A DNA stretch of 64,000 nt. Origin: Candidatus Gastranaerophilales bacterium. Its GTDB lineage: Bacteria > Cyanobacteriota > Vampirovibrionia > Gastranaerophilales > Gastranaerophilaceae. How positions within the stretch are numbered: the stretch's first letter is position 1; every line of letters starts with the position of its first letter. The stretch lies in assembly GCA_944323735.1 (NCBI GenBank), contig CALUTO010000005.1, positions 31,415-95,414 of the forward strand, written 5' to 3'. Shown in pieces: positions 17,095 to 27,450 of this stretch. Position numbers and translations under genes: made by a program. Under the pieces are notes generated by a model. The model had not been told where the DNA came from. It did not search any database and saw only the letters and a list, made by a program, of their open reading frames with translations.

Positions 17095-18045
17095 ATGGAT
17101 AACGGTTATATGCAAGATTCGAAAAATAAATTCAGTGTAAAATTCCGTGGTGTAAGAGGAAGTTATCCCACACCGGATTTGAGTTTTATGAAATACGGCG
17201 GAAATACAGCCTGTGTTGAGGTTAATGTCAACAATCATCTTATCTTTCTCGATGCGGGGACAGGAATTATCAATGCCGGTAATGATATGCTGAAAGACTA
17301 TATATCGTCCTCCCACAATGAAGATATGACTGCCACTGTGCTTCTTAGCCATCTTCATCAGGATCATATACAGGGAATTCCGTTTTTTAAACCGGTATTT
17401 GTACGATCCTCTCTGATAAATCTTGTCAGCAATGTAGAATACGGAAAACAGCTGGATGAAACTATTTCAGAACTTTTGTTTGATGAAACATTCCCGTTAG
17501 ATTTGGCAGATATTTCAGCGGATATAAACTTTTTTAATATAAATGACAACTACATCCTTGTATTTCAGGAGGATGCAGATGTTCCTGAAATTATAAAAGT
17601 TGACACTGATGACGATTACCTTCCGCAGGAAGGGGAAGTTGTGATTAGCTGCCTGAAACTAAACTGCCATCCTAAACGTGGTGTTATGGTATACAAAATC
17701 GCCTATCAGGATAAATCTATTGTTTATGCAACCGACAAAGAGGGTTATGTCGGCGGAGACAGAAAACTCTCTATGTTCGCAAGAAATACAGATTTACTGA
17801 TACACGATGCACAGTATACTACGGATGAATATCTTAGTGCCTGCATTTCAAAACAGGGCTACGGACATTCGACATTCGATATGGCATTAGAGGCATACAG
17901 CCAGTCACACGCAAAATCACTTGCATTTTTCCATCTTGATCCGAATTATACTGATGAAATGTTGATTGAAATAGAAAATCATTATACTAAAACATGTAAT
18001 AATGTATTTATACCCAAAGAAGGTCAGGAAATCACAATCTTATGA
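17095..18045 (+). CDS. Metallo-beta-lactamase fold hydrolase
   Basis: About 316 residues. FRGVRGSYPTP and MKYGGNTACVEV are the start of a known MBL subfamily linked to signalling or RNA/phosphodiester hydrolysis; the zinc motif is SHLHQDH, with IVYATDKEGY and DAQYTTDEY providing the bridging Asp and later ligands and GHSTFDMA the next His. The ATG at 17095 is preceded directly by an in-frame TTG; neither has a clear ribosome site. The TPR gene start overlaps its stop by four bases. Confidence 0.82.
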   Translation: MDNGYMQDSKNKFSVKFRGVRGSYPTPDLSFMKYGGNTACVEVNVNNHLIFLDAGTGIINAGNDMLKDYISSSHNEDMTATVLLSHLHQDHIQGIPFFKPVFVRSSLINLVSNVEYGKQLDETISELLFDETFPLDLADISADINFFNINDNYILVFQEDADVPEIIKVDTDDDYLPQEGEVVISCLKLNCHPKRGVMVYKIAYQDKSIVYATDKEGYVGGDRKLSMFARNTDLLIHDAQYTTDEYLSACISKQGYGHSTFDMALEAYSQSHAKSLAFFHLDPNYTDEMLIEIENHYTKTCNNVFIPKEGQEITIL

Positions 18046-18599
18046 AAAAACTGCTTATAGTGTTATGTCTTTTCTTGTGTCCGTTGTGTTATGCAAAAGA
18101 GCCGTTTTTAAAATTCGAAATAGACGCAGAAAAAAACGCAAACAGCCACAACAACATGGGTATATTATATGTTCAGGACAAATACTATGCTGCGGCAATA
18201 AAGGAATTTCAGACCGCAATACTTCTCTGTCCCGACAAACAGTCCTCCGCTGTTTATTACACAAACCTTGCAAATGTCTATATGAAAATAGGCTACCCCT
18301 CACTGGCTCAGGACACGCTTGAGAGAGCACTCAAACTTTATCCAATGAATTTTGCATATTATCAGGATGTTGTACAAACATACAAAATGCAGGGACTTCT
18401 TGATACAAAACTCAAACAGTATGAAAATGACATGAAAAATCCGATGTCGGAAGTTATGACCGGTTTAATTCTCATAGAACTCGGAAGAGTGGAAGAGGGG
18501 TTGAATAAATTGCATCAGTTCTGCCTGATTGAACCGGATTTGATTATCTCTAAAGGTGTTATGAAATACATAAAAGAAAACAGCAATGTAAAATTATGA
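18042..18599 (+). CDS. Exported TPR-repeat protein
   Basis: 185 residues. Signal peptide MKKLLIVLCLFLCPLCYAKE, with likely cleavage after CYA. TPR-like helix pairs follow: NNMGILYVQDKYYAAAIKEF, then YTNLANVYMKIGYPSLAQDT, ERALKLYP. TPRs are protein-interaction scaffolds; this one should act in the periplasm. It is translationally coupled to the MBL hydrolase. Partner unknown. Confidence 0.82.
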   Translation: MKKLLIVLCLFLCPLCYAKEPFLKFEIDAEKNANSHNNMGILYVQDKYYAAAIKEFQTAILLCPDKQSSAVYYTNLANVYMKIGYPSLAQDTLERALKLYPMNFAYYQDVVQTYKMQGLLDTKLKQYENDMKNPMSEVMTGLILIELGRVEEGLNKLHQFCLIEPDLIISKGVMKYIKENSNVKL

Positions 18600-18680
18600 A
18601 AACCAAAAAAGTAAAAATATATAAAGAGAATATTTATAATGTTGAAAAATTTTGATTTAATGATATTATATTAATGTAGA

Positions 18681-18709
18681 AAAGAAACGGTTCCCCCGTT
18701 TCTTTTTTT
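18681..18709 (+). terminator. Rho-independent terminator
   Basis: AAAGAAACGG, a TTCCC loop, then CCGTTTCTTT with a T-run. It separates the TPR gene from rimP. Confidence 0.9.
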
Positions 18710-18721
18710 ATAAGGGATGTT

Positions 18722-19204
18722 ATGGAACACAAAAACATAAACAAATTTGAAATATTAGAAAAAATAAAACCGCTTGTTGAAAATACTGCAATGAGATACG
18801 GTTTTGTGCCGATTGAAACAGATTTTTCAAAAGAGTCAGGCAGATGGTTTTTGAGAATCTATCTTTATTCAAAAGAAAAACCAGTAACACTTGACGACTG
18901 CGAAAATATATCAAGAAGCCTGAGTGATTTTCTTGACCAGCTTATCCCTGTTAAATACAATCTCGAGGTCAGTTCTCCGGGACTGGACAGAAAAATTAAA
19001 TCCGATATGGAATATGTAATTTTTGAGGGCAAGCTTGTTAATGTAAAATTGAAAAAGCCGCTTGATGAAAACACACAGGAAAAACATATCACGGGCAGAA
19101 TTCTTGATTTCAGCGAGGCAGAAGGACTTACGCTGGAAACAGAAAACGGCAGGATAACAATCCCGAAAGAAAATATACAAAAATCTCAATTAGAAATTGA
19201 ATAG
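18722..19204 (+). CDS. rimP: Ribosome maturation factor RimP
   Basis: 160 residues. RimP helps assemble the 30S subunit. Marks: the N-terminal ExxxP region, LRIYLYSKEKPVTLDDCENISR, then YNLEVSSPGLDRKI, which is the family signature, and a C-terminal SH3-like barrel. It starts 12 bases after a terminator and lies 13 bases upstream of nusA, the classic rimP-nusA pair. Confidence 0.95.
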   Translation: MEHKNINKFEILEKIKPLVENTAMRYGFVPIETDFSKESGRWFLRIYLYSKEKPVTLDDCENISRSLSDFLDQLIPVKYNLEVSSPGLDRKIKSDMEYVIFEGKLVNVKLKKPLDENTQEKHITGRILDFSEAEGLTLETENGRITIPKENIQKSQLEIE

Positions 19205-19217
19205 TTAGGAGACACGA

Positions 19218-20468
19218 ATGATTAAAATCGGAACAGCTCTGTTTGAAGCAACAGAACAGCTCGAAAGAGAAAAGGGTATTTCAAAAGACGTTATTATTTC
19301 TTCTCTCTGCGATGCACTTGTTGCTGCATACAAAAAACACATCAGAGCAAAAGAAGCACCAAATGTAGAAGCTATTCTTGATGAATCCACAGGCGAAATC
19401 GGCGTTTTCAGAACAAAACTTGTTGTTGAAAATGTAGAAGATGAAAATCTTGAGATTTCTCTTGCTGATGCAAAAGAAATCAGCGATGATGTTGAACTTG
19501 AAGATGAAGTAAAAATCGAAGTTACTCCTGAAAATTTCGGCAGAATTGCAGCACAGGCAGCAAAACAGGTTATCACCCAGCGTATAAGAGAAGCAGAAAG
19601 AAACCTTGTTCTTGCCGAATTTATGGACAAAAAAGGCACTCTGACAACAGGTATTATACAGAGAGTCGAAAACAGAAATGTTTATGTAAATATAGGCAAA
19701 ACAGATGCAATCCTTCCCTTCAAAGAACAAATCCCCGGTGAATATTACAAACCGGGAAACCGCATCAGGGTTTTTGTTCTGAATGTAAAAGAAACGAACA
19801 GACTTCCGCAGGTTATTGTCTCACACGCTCATGCTGAAATCGTACGTGAGTTGTTTGAACTCGAGGTTCCAGAAATTGAGGACGGAATTGTTGAAATAAA
19901 ATCTATTGCAAGAGAAGCAGGCTACAGAACGAAACTCGCTGTTCACAGTAATGATCCCGATATTGATTCCGTCGGTGCATGCATAGGACCAAGAGGCAGC
20001 AGAATTCAGACAATCGTAAGCGAATTGAAAAACGAAAAAATCGATATAGTCAGATGGTCTGAAGATCCTGTTGAATATATAGTAAATGCACTCTCACCTG
20101 CCAGAATTATTTCTGTTGACATACTTGCTGATGATGAAAATTCGCATGAAGCTCTCGTCGTTGTTCCAGATGACCAGCTCAGTCTGGCAATCGGCAGAGA
20201 AGGTCAAAACGTCAGACTGGCTCACAAACTCACCGGCTGGAAAATAGATATCAAAAACCAGACTCAGGCCGAACAGGCAGAAGCTGCTTACAGAGCACAG
20301 AGTGAAGAAGCTCCTGTTGAAGAAAAAACTGACAATTATGAAGAGGACATTCCCGTTGATGACTCTGATGAAGAAAATATTGTAGAAGAAGAATACGGTA
20401 TTGACGAAGAAGATATGATACACGATGACTCTTCAGAAAGCTCTGAAACAGAAGAAGCTGCTGAATAA
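19218..20468 (+). CDS. nusA: Transcription termination/antitermination factor NusA
   Basis: 416 residues. NusA binds RNA polymerase and modulates pausing and termination. Order: N-terminal RNAP-binding domain, S1 domain (GIIQRVENRNVYVNIGKTDA, about residue 140), KH1 and KH2 (GACIGPRGSRIQ, then IGREGQNVRLAHKLTGWKI) and a very acidic C-terminal tail of about 60 residues. TTAGGAG precedes the ATG. infB, which often follows, is not here. Confidence 0.96.
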   Translation: MIKIGTALFEATEQLEREKGISKDVIISSLCDALVAAYKKHIRAKEAPNVEAILDESTGEIGVFRTKLVVENVEDENLEISLADAKEISDDVELEDEVKIEVTPENFGRIAAQAAKQVITQRIREAERNLVLAEFMDKKGTLTTGIIQRVENRNVYVNIGKTDAILPFKEQIPGEYYKPGNRIRVFVLNVKETNRLPQVIVSHAHAEIVRELFELEVPEIEDGIVEIKSIAREAGYRTKLAVHSNDPDIDSVGACIGPRGSRIQTIVSELKNEKIDIVRWSEDPVEYIVNALSPARIISVDILADDENSHEALVVVPDDQLSLAIGREGQNVRLAHKLTGWKIDIKNQTQAEQAEAAYRAQSEEAPVEEKTDNYEEDIPVDDSDEENIVEEEYGIDEEDMIHDDSSESSETEEAAE

Positions 20469-20482
20469 ATAACAGAATACCC

Positions 20483-20520
20483 AAAAGACCGGCGTTTAGT
20501 ATAAACGCCGGTCTTTTTTG
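20483..20520 (+). terminator. nusA terminator
   Basis: AGACCGGCGTTTA, a 3-nt loop, then TAAACGCCGGTCT with flanking A/T runs. A 13-bp perfect stem. Confidence 0.95.
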
Positions 20521-20544
20521 TTATATTTGCTTCTCTTTTGTAAA

Positions 20545-20585
20545 CATAAAAAAACAGCCTGACAGGAAATTTCATCAGGCTGTTT
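20545..20585 (-). terminator. ahcY terminator (minus strand)
   Basis: On the minus strand AAACAGCCTGA, a 12-nt loop, TCAGGCTGTTTTTTT. It lies just past the ahcY stop. Confidence 0.88.
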
Positions 20586-20606
20586 AATAAAACTTATTCT
20601 TTTAAA

Positions 20607-21908
<1,302 letters not shown>

Positions 21909-21997
21909 TCATAATATTAGCACGAATACATTTTAATGAAATCTTTTACAAAATTTTATTAATAAATTATAATAATTATATTCACAAAGGAGTATAT

Positions 21998-22987
21998 ATG
22001 AAACTTACCGTACTGGGTGCAGGCTGCTGGGGACTCACGCTTGCATGGCTGTTAACAGAGAATTTTGAAAAAGTGACTGTATGGGGCAGGCATGTGGATT
22101 TGTCAGAGGAATTGCTGACAAAAAAATCTGTGACAAAACCGCTCCAAATTCAATTGAAAGATAAAGTGGAAATCACCTCTGACCTTGAGGCAGCAGTTAA
22201 AGACGCTGATATAATTCTTCTTGTAGTTGCAACATCCGGTATAAGAGAAGTTTCAAAAAATCTTGCAAAAACAGGACTCAGCTCCAATCAAATACTCGTT
22301 AATACTTCTAAAGGTCTTGAACTACCTTCTCTTATGAGAATGAGCGAGGTAATAAAAGAAGAACTGCCGGATGTTAATCTTGCGGTATTATCAGGGCCGA
22401 CTCTGGCAAAAGAAGTTCTGGCAGGATGTCCGACCGCAGCTTCCGTGGCCTGTGAAAACATGGATATTGCACGCTGCATACAGGAAAAACTTACGGTTCC
22501 TTCAAAATTCAGGCTGTATACAAACGATGATATGATAGGAGTAGAGCTTGGCGGAAGTTTAAAAAATGTTATAGCAATTGCTTCGGGATTTGCGGGAGCA
22601 CTAAATCTGGGCGACAATTGCAAAGGAGCTCTTCTCACCAGAGGCATGGCTGAAATTGTCAGAATCAGCACGGCACTGGGCGCAAAACCCTCTACTTTAT
22701 ACGGACTTTCCGGAATGGGAGATTTGATTGCCACCTGCTCAAGCCCCTTATCCAGAAACTATACAGTCGGTTCTATGATAGGAAAAGGCAAAAAAATTGA
22801 TGATATTTTAAAAGAACTCGGCTCGGTCGCAGAAGGCGTAAAAACATCTAAAGCGGTTTGCGGGCTTGCGAAAAAACTTAATCTTGAAGCCCCTATATCC
22901 ACTGCAATTTACGAGGCAGTATACACGGATATCGCTCCGGCAGAAGTGCTGGAAAAACTTATGAACAGGAAGCTTAAACAGGAATAG
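21998..22987 (+). CDS. gpsA: Glycerol-3-phosphate dehydrogenase [NAD(P)+]
   Basis: 329 residues. GpsA makes sn-glycerol-3-phosphate for phospholipids. The NAD(P) loop is VLGAGCWGLTLAWLL; VLSGPTLAKEV, ELGGSLKNVIAIASG (catalytic Lys in GSLKN) and the C-terminal CSSPLSRNYTVG, then EGVKTSKAV follow the family. AAAGGAG is upstream. It is followed after 14 bases by a protein of unknown function. Confidence 0.95.
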   Translation: MKLTVLGAGCWGLTLAWLLTENFEKVTVWGRHVDLSEELLTKKSVTKPLQIQLKDKVEITSDLEAAVKDADIILLVVATSGIREVSKNLAKTGLSSNQILVNTSKGLELPSLMRMSEVIKEELPDVNLAVLSGPTLAKEVLAGCPTAASVACENMDIARCIQEKLTVPSKFRLYTNDDMIGVELGGSLKNVIAIASGFAGALNLGDNCKGALLTRGMAEIVRISTALGAKPSTLYGLSGMGDLIATCSSPLSRNYTVGSMIGKGKKIDDILKELGSVAEGVKTSKAVCGLAKKLNLEAPISTAIYEAVYTDIAPAEVLEKLMNRKLKQE

Positions 22988-23001
22988 AAAGTAAAAATTA
23001 T

Positions 23002-24111
23002 ATGAAAATTTTCTCCGTAAATACTCTTTCTCAAAATCCCTCAAGAATTAACAGCAATAAATTAAATAAAAACAATTCTGTGCTCACGCCCTCTTTCCAT
23101 GCTGACAGGTTTGATGGCGGCTCTATAGCAGATTATGCGCTGCAAAATTTAAACGATACAGTTAATGAAATTCTTGTTCCTTTTATTAATAAACATAAAG
23201 AAAAATATCAAAAAGCAGGATATGCAGGAATTGAGCTTCAGGGCATAATTGATGAATACCAAAAACAGAACAGTGATTTTTTCACAACCGGTCTGAATGA
23301 AAAGAAAAAGTATAAAATTTTTGATACTGTGGAAAAAGAAATACAAGATTACAATCAATACAGGAAAAATATAAGAGAGTTTGACGCATTAAGCAAAATG
23401 GCGGCGAATCCGCTGTACGGTTCTTCAGAAATACAGCAAAAAGTTCAAAAAATAAAACCGCTTTTCTCTGAAACATCCCTCACATTTGAAAACAAGAAAA
23501 AGCTCTGTGATTTTTACGAAAAAACATATGAAAAAGCAGAGGACGAAATCAGCAATATAAAATTAACAGACATGCCTGTTTATCCAAAAATTAAAAACGC
23601 ACAGGAGCTGTATATGCAGGCCATTTCAGTTGTTGTGTCCCTGCCGGTGACAGAGGCTGTGAAAATTAAAACAGAAACAGATGCGCTGATGAAATCAAAT
23701 GAAAAAAATTATGTAAAAATGCAAAAAGCTGAATATCTCGAAAACAGATTATATTCAGGAAATCTCATCAAAAGTATTGAAAACGCTGACAAAAATTCAG
23801 AAGAAACAGACGATTTTCTGAAAAAATACAATGAACTTAAGCCGGATGATAACCTGAAAGAAGAGATAAAACAGAGCTACAAATTGATGAAGGAAAAGAG
23901 GAGCAATTCAGTAAAATCTGCTGCTGATTCTTTGAGTGATTATTACAAAAATGAATATAACCCTGTTTCAGACAAAAGCGAAATAAAACGTGTTTTGAAT
24001 GCGCAGAAAAAAGCCAATGAAAGACTCTGGCAGATTATAGATGCAGCAAAAAAAGAATATATAGAAAAACAGAATGCACAATTTTTCAGTGGTTATAAAA
24101 TAGATGAATAA
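23002..24111 (+). CDS. Unknown helical protein with N-terminal SFHADR motif
   Basis: 369 residues, Lys/Glu-rich and mostly alpha-helical, probably with coiled coils from residue 60 on. No family is recognised. The first 30 residues are polar and Asn/Ser-rich (MKIFSVNTLSQNPSRINSN), ending in S31-F32-H33-A34-D35-R36, the same pattern as in three other proteins of the window. No membrane segment. It follows gpsA closely but has no evident link to lipid synthesis. Confidence 0.7.
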   Translation: MKIFSVNTLSQNPSRINSNKLNKNNSVLTPSFHADRFDGGSIADYALQNLNDTVNEILVPFINKHKEKYQKAGYAGIELQGIIDEYQKQNSDFFTTGLNEKKKYKIFDTVEKEIQDYNQYRKNIREFDALSKMAANPLYGSSEIQQKVQKIKPLFSETSLTFENKKKLCDFYEKTYEKAEDEISNIKLTDMPVYPKIKNAQELYMQAISVVVSLPVTEAVKIKTETDALMKSNEKNYVKMQKAEYLENRLYSGNLIKSIENADKNSEETDDFLKKYNELKPDDNLKEEIKQSYKLMKEKRSNSVKSAADSLSDYYKNEYNPVSDKSEIKRVLNAQKKANERLWQIIDAAKKEYIEKQNAQFFSGYKIDE

Positions 24112-24156
24112 ATGCAGGTTTTCTGCAGTTTTGTCCCAAATTTTTGAATATTATTG

Positions 24157-25245
24157 TTAAAACAGACTTTTTTGTTCCGTGCGGGGTTTATATCCAAGAT
24201 GCCTGAATCCTTCCGGAGAAACCTTTCTTCCCCGTGGTGTACGCTGAAGAAAACCTTCCTGAAGCAAGTATGGTTCATATACATCTTCAATTGTTTTCAC
24301 ATCTTCTCCGAGTGCTGCAGCAAGAGTCTCAATACCCACCGGCCCCCCGTCATACTTTTCAATAATAAGAGTCATCAAATCTCTGTCAGTTGTGTCAAGA
24401 CCGCATTTGTCTATATGAAGGGTGTCAAGTGCGGCATTTGCTACTGTTTCGTCCACGCAGCCGCTGCCTTTTACAAGTGCATAGTCTCCGACTCTTTTTA
24501 TCAAACGGTTTGCAATTCTGGGTGTTCCTCTGGAGCGGGCAGCTATAGCAAATGCACCGTCTTTTGTAATGTTTATATCAAGGAGTGCGGCTGTTCTTGA
24601 AACAACCATTGCCAGTTCTTCTTTTGTGTAAAACTGGAGCCTGTGTATAATGCCGAATCTGTCTCTGAGCGGCCCCGAGAGTGCACCGGCTTTTGTTGTA
24701 GCACCGATTAGCGTAAATTTAGGAAGAGGAACTCTCAGTGTTTTTACAGTCTGTGCTTTGCCTGTTGTCATATCAAGAAAGAAATCCTCCATAGCCGGAT
24801 AAAGTATCTCTTCCGCAACTTTATTCAGTCTGTGAATTTCATCTATGAACAGAATTTCGCTGTCCTTTAATGACATTAAAATTCCTATAATGTCTCTCGG
24901 ACGCTCAAGAGCGGGTGCGGACGTTATCCTGATTTTTGTATTCAGCTCATTTGCAATCACACCGGCAAGCGTGGTTTTTCCAAGCCCCGGGGGGCCGTAA
25001 AAAAGCAGATGGTCAAGCGGCTTGCCTCTTTTTTTAGCTGCTTCTATTGTAATTTTCAGTGTGCTTTTCAGTGCACTCTGTCCGATATATTCATCAAATT
25101 TTTTCGGTCGTATACCTGTTTCAAAAGATTTGTCGAAATCAGAAACAACAGGCTCTACATCTGCTGCTCTTGATTTTTCACGCACCGTTTTTTTTTCGTG
25201 CGTATGCTCATTTTGAAAATTATCATCATCCGAAATTATTGTCAT
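24157..25245 (-). CDS. ruvB: Holliday junction branch migration helicase RuvB
   Basis: 362 residues from the ATG at 25245, which has AGGAG five bases upstream; the frame is open further upstream without a site. Walker [10 protein letters not shown] (about residues 84-92), Walker B FIDEIHRL, sensor 1 [18 protein letters not shown] and the C-terminal winged helix ([31 protein letters not shown]). RuvB hexamers drive branch migration with RuvA. The N-terminal ~30-residue extension is longer than usual. ruvA and ruvC are not adjacent. Confidence 0.95.
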   Translation of the reverse strand: MTIISDDDNFQNEHTHEKKTVREKSRAADVEPVVSDFDKSFETGIRPKKFDEYIGQSALKSTLKITIEAAKKRGKPLDHLLFYGPPGLGKTTLAGVIANELNTKIRITSAPALERPRDIIGILMSLKDSEILFIDEIHRLNKVAEEILYPAMEDFFLDMTTGKAQTVKTLRVPLPKFTLIGATTKAGALSGPLRDRFGIIHRLQFYTKEELAMVVSRTAALLDINITKDGAFAIAARSRGTPRIANRLIKRVGDYALVKGSGCVDETVANAALDTLHIDKCGLDTTDRDLMTLIIEKYDGGPVGIETLAAALGEDVKTIEDVYEPYLLQEGFLQRTPRGRKVSPEGFRHLGYKPRTEQKSLF

Positions 25246-25351
25246 TGTATTCTCCTGCCTGATAAAAATTATAACATGTCTGAAAAAATTAGTGGATACC
25301 TGTTCTTTTTTTTGCAATAATTAACTCAAACAGAAACACGGAGTAAAAATT

Positions 25352-26080
25352 ATGTCAAAAACAGCAATAATAATTCCATCACGCTATGCTTCAACAAGAC
25401 TGCATGCAAAACCGCTAATCGAGGTAGAAGGCAAACCCATAATACAGTGGGTTTATGAAAAAGCCTCTGCGTCTAAACTTGCAGATAAAGTTATTATTGC
25501 AACAGACCATGAAGCAATCTATAACTGCGCAAAATCTTTTAATGCAAATGTTGAAATGACCTCAACCGAACATAAAAGCGGCTCTGACAGAATTGCGGAG
25601 GTGGCTGCAAAGTATAAAGAATTTGAATACATAATAAACTTACAGGGCGACGAACCGATGATTACTCCTGAAAGTATTGACAGTGTGATTTCTGTTTTAC
25701 ATAACAATGAAAATGCGGATATATCCACACTGATTAGAAAAATCAGTGCAAAAGAGGCTGAAAATCCAAACCTTGTAAAATGTGTTACGGACAATAACGG
25801 CTATGCACTGTATTTTTCACGTGCAAAAATTCCATACGAACGTAATGAAAACGAAGCGGTATTCTACGGACATATAGGACTTTACGGATACAGAAGGGAG
25901 GCACTGTTTAAAATGACCTCACTTCCGCAATCAATGCTGGAAAAAACAGAAAGTCTGGAGCAGCTGAGGGCACTGCAGTCCGGTATGAGGATAATAACGG
26001 CTGTTGCCGACTGTGCACCTATCGGAATCGACACACAGGAAGATATCGAAAACTTTAAAAAAGTTGCAGGTAAAATTTAA
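25352..26080 (+). CDS. kdsB: 3-deoxy-manno-octulosonate cytidylyltransferase
   Basis: 242 residues. KdsB makes CMP-Kdo for lipid A core assembly, so the organism very probably has LPS. Motifs: IIPSRYASTRLHAKPL, TSTEHKSGSDRIAEVA, NLQGDEPMI and HIGLYGYRREAL. It is an isolated gene; kdsA and kdsC are not seen. It ends 12 bases from the convergent ccdA-like gene. Confidence 0.94.
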   Translation: MSKTAIIIPSRYASTRLHAKPLIEVEGKPIIQWVYEKASASKLADKVIIATDHEAIYNCAKSFNANVEMTSTEHKSGSDRIAEVAAKYKEFEYIINLQGDEPMITPESIDSVISVLHNNENADISTLIRKISAKEAENPNLVKCVTDNNGYALYFSRAKIPYERNENEAVFYGHIGLYGYRREALFKMTSLPQSMLEKTESLEQLRALQSGMRIITAVADCAPIGIDTQEDIENFKKVAGKI

Positions 26081-26092
26081 AAAAATTGAATT

Positions 26093-26803
26093 CTAACCGG
26101 CAAAATGGCTGAACAGTTTGTAGAACAAAAATATTGAAAACAGCAACAGTATAAGACCGCTGAATTTTGTAAGCCATTCAGAAAAACCGGCAAACGCTTT
26201 CAGGTTTTTTACAACAGAGGTAAACAATCCTGCCACAAGAATAATAACCCCCTGCCCGAGAGAAAAAAGAAAAAGCATAAGAGCAGAATATACGATATTG
26301 TCAGACATTGAGGCAGTGGCCATAATCCCTGCAAGTATCGGCGTTGAGCACGGGGATGTTGCGAGAGCAAATACGGCACCAAGAATTACCGGATAAGTAA
26401 TAAAGCTGTGTTTTGAATTTTCGGGAAATTTTTTAACAAGCACCGGAAAATTTATTTCAATAAGCCCGAGCAGGTTTAGACCGAATATCATAATAAGAGA
26501 TGATAAAACAAGTACAAGATAAGGGTTCTGGGTTCCCCCGAAAACTTTACCGGTCAACGCACAAAAAATACCGACTACCGTTAATGTCAAAGATAAACCG
26601 AGAATGAAAAAAAGTATCTGTATAACAGTTTTTGCAGTAGGATTATCCGAATATCCACCGACATAACTGACTACTATAGGCAAAACGCCTATGCCGCACG
26701 GCGAAAGACTGGCAATAATTCCTCCTAAAAAGCACAAAAGGAGAATGAGGAATGAAAATTCTCCTTTTACATTGGCTTGAAAAAACTGAATAAGATTATC
26801 CAT
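26093..26803 (-). CDS. ccdA: CcdA-type thiol-disulfide transmembrane protein
   Basis: 236 residues with six membrane helices. The redox cysteines are in SLSPCGIGV and ATSPCSTP, one in each half, as in CcdA and the central domain of DsbD. It passes electrons from cytoplasmic thioredoxin across the membrane. Its start overlaps the end of the thioredoxin-like gene by eight bases, so the pair acts together, probably keeping periplasmic thiols reduced. Confidence 0.9.
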   Translation of the reverse strand: MDNLIQFFQANVKGEFSFLILLLCFLGGIIASLSPCGIGVLPIVVSYVGGYSDNPTAKTVIQILFFILGLSLTLTVVGIFCALTGKVFGGTQNPYLVLVLSSLIMIFGLNLLGLIEINFPVLVKKFPENSKHSFITYPVILGAVFALATSPCSTPILAGIMATASMSDNIVYSALMLFLFSLGQGVIILVAGLFTSVVKNLKAFAGFSEWLTKFSGLILLLFSIFLFYKLFSHFAG

Positions 26804-27194
26804 TTATAATGCCTTTCAGATATTTTTCAAATTCTTCTTTGTCGTAAGCACCTTCTGTTTTTTTATAGACACTGCCGTCCTTGTTTAAAAAGATTACAGT
26901 CGGAACAACCGTCACATTATATTTTTTAATCATTGATTGTGTCTGTTTGTCGTTTGACTGGGAATCTATTTTTTCATAAACAACTTTATCGGCATAAAGA
27001 GGCATGACTTCACACATCATTGACTCCATTTTTTTGCAGTCAAGACACATTGCTGATGCAAATTTTATCACTGCAGGTTTGCCGGACGCTGCCACCGCTT
27101 CAAAATTGCTTTTGTCTCCGTTAGTTTTGTCCAGTACAAAATATGTAACCAGAGGTAATATTAAAATCGCAAGCGCAATAATCCAGTTTTTCAT
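26796..27194 (-). CDS. Membrane-anchored thioredoxin-like protein
   Basis: 132 residues. An N-terminal hydrophobic segment (residues 4-20) anchors it with the thioredoxin domain outside. The active site is CLDC (in FASAMCLDCKKME) and the cis-Pro is in VVPTVIFLNKDG. AAAGGAG precedes the ATG. Together with the CcdA-like protein it resembles the C-terminal half of DsbD split into separate genes. Confidence 0.88.
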   Translation of the reverse strand: MKNWIIALAILILPLVTYFVLDKTNGDKSNFEAVAASGKPAVIKFASAMCLDCKKMESMMCEVMPLYADKVVYEKIDSQSNDKQTQSMIKKYNVTVVPTVIFLNKDGSVYKKTEGAYDKEEFEKYLKGIING

Positions 27195-27220
27195 TTTTTA
27201 TCTCCTTTTAAAAAATTTTT

Positions 27221-27245
27221 CCGTAACACAGAAATTTAGTTACGG
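27221..27245. repeat. 7-bp hairpin in the leader of the thioredoxin/ccdA operon
   Basis: CCGTAAC, an 11-base spacer, GTTACGG, about 15 bases before the ribosome site. It may modulate translation or bind a regulator; not recognised. Confidence 0.35.
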
Positions 27246-27388
27246 TTAATCTCTTATTTCAAATATAGCATATAATAAATTTTCTGTATTAATATCGGAT
27301 AAATGGTCAGTATGGATTGTTAGTTTTAAAAAGATAAAAATTAAACAGTCCTGCACAAGCTTTAAAATACACACTGTTTTTATGCATA

Positions 27389-27423
27389 AAAAAATTCTGT
27401 TCTCTTCATGAACAGAATTTTTT
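27389..27423. terminator. pepA terminator (usable on both strands)
   Basis: AAAAAATTCTGTTC, a 7-nt loop, GAACAGAATTTTTT: a 14-bp perfect stem just past the pepA stop. Confidence 0.9.
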
Positions 27424-27450
27424 GTGTTTTAGCTGGATTTTGATATTTTT

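Noticed and set aside
24112..24132. Short hairpin TGCAG/CTGCA after the 369-residue gene
   Set aside because: A 5-bp stem with a weak T-run; too weak to call a terminator with confidence.
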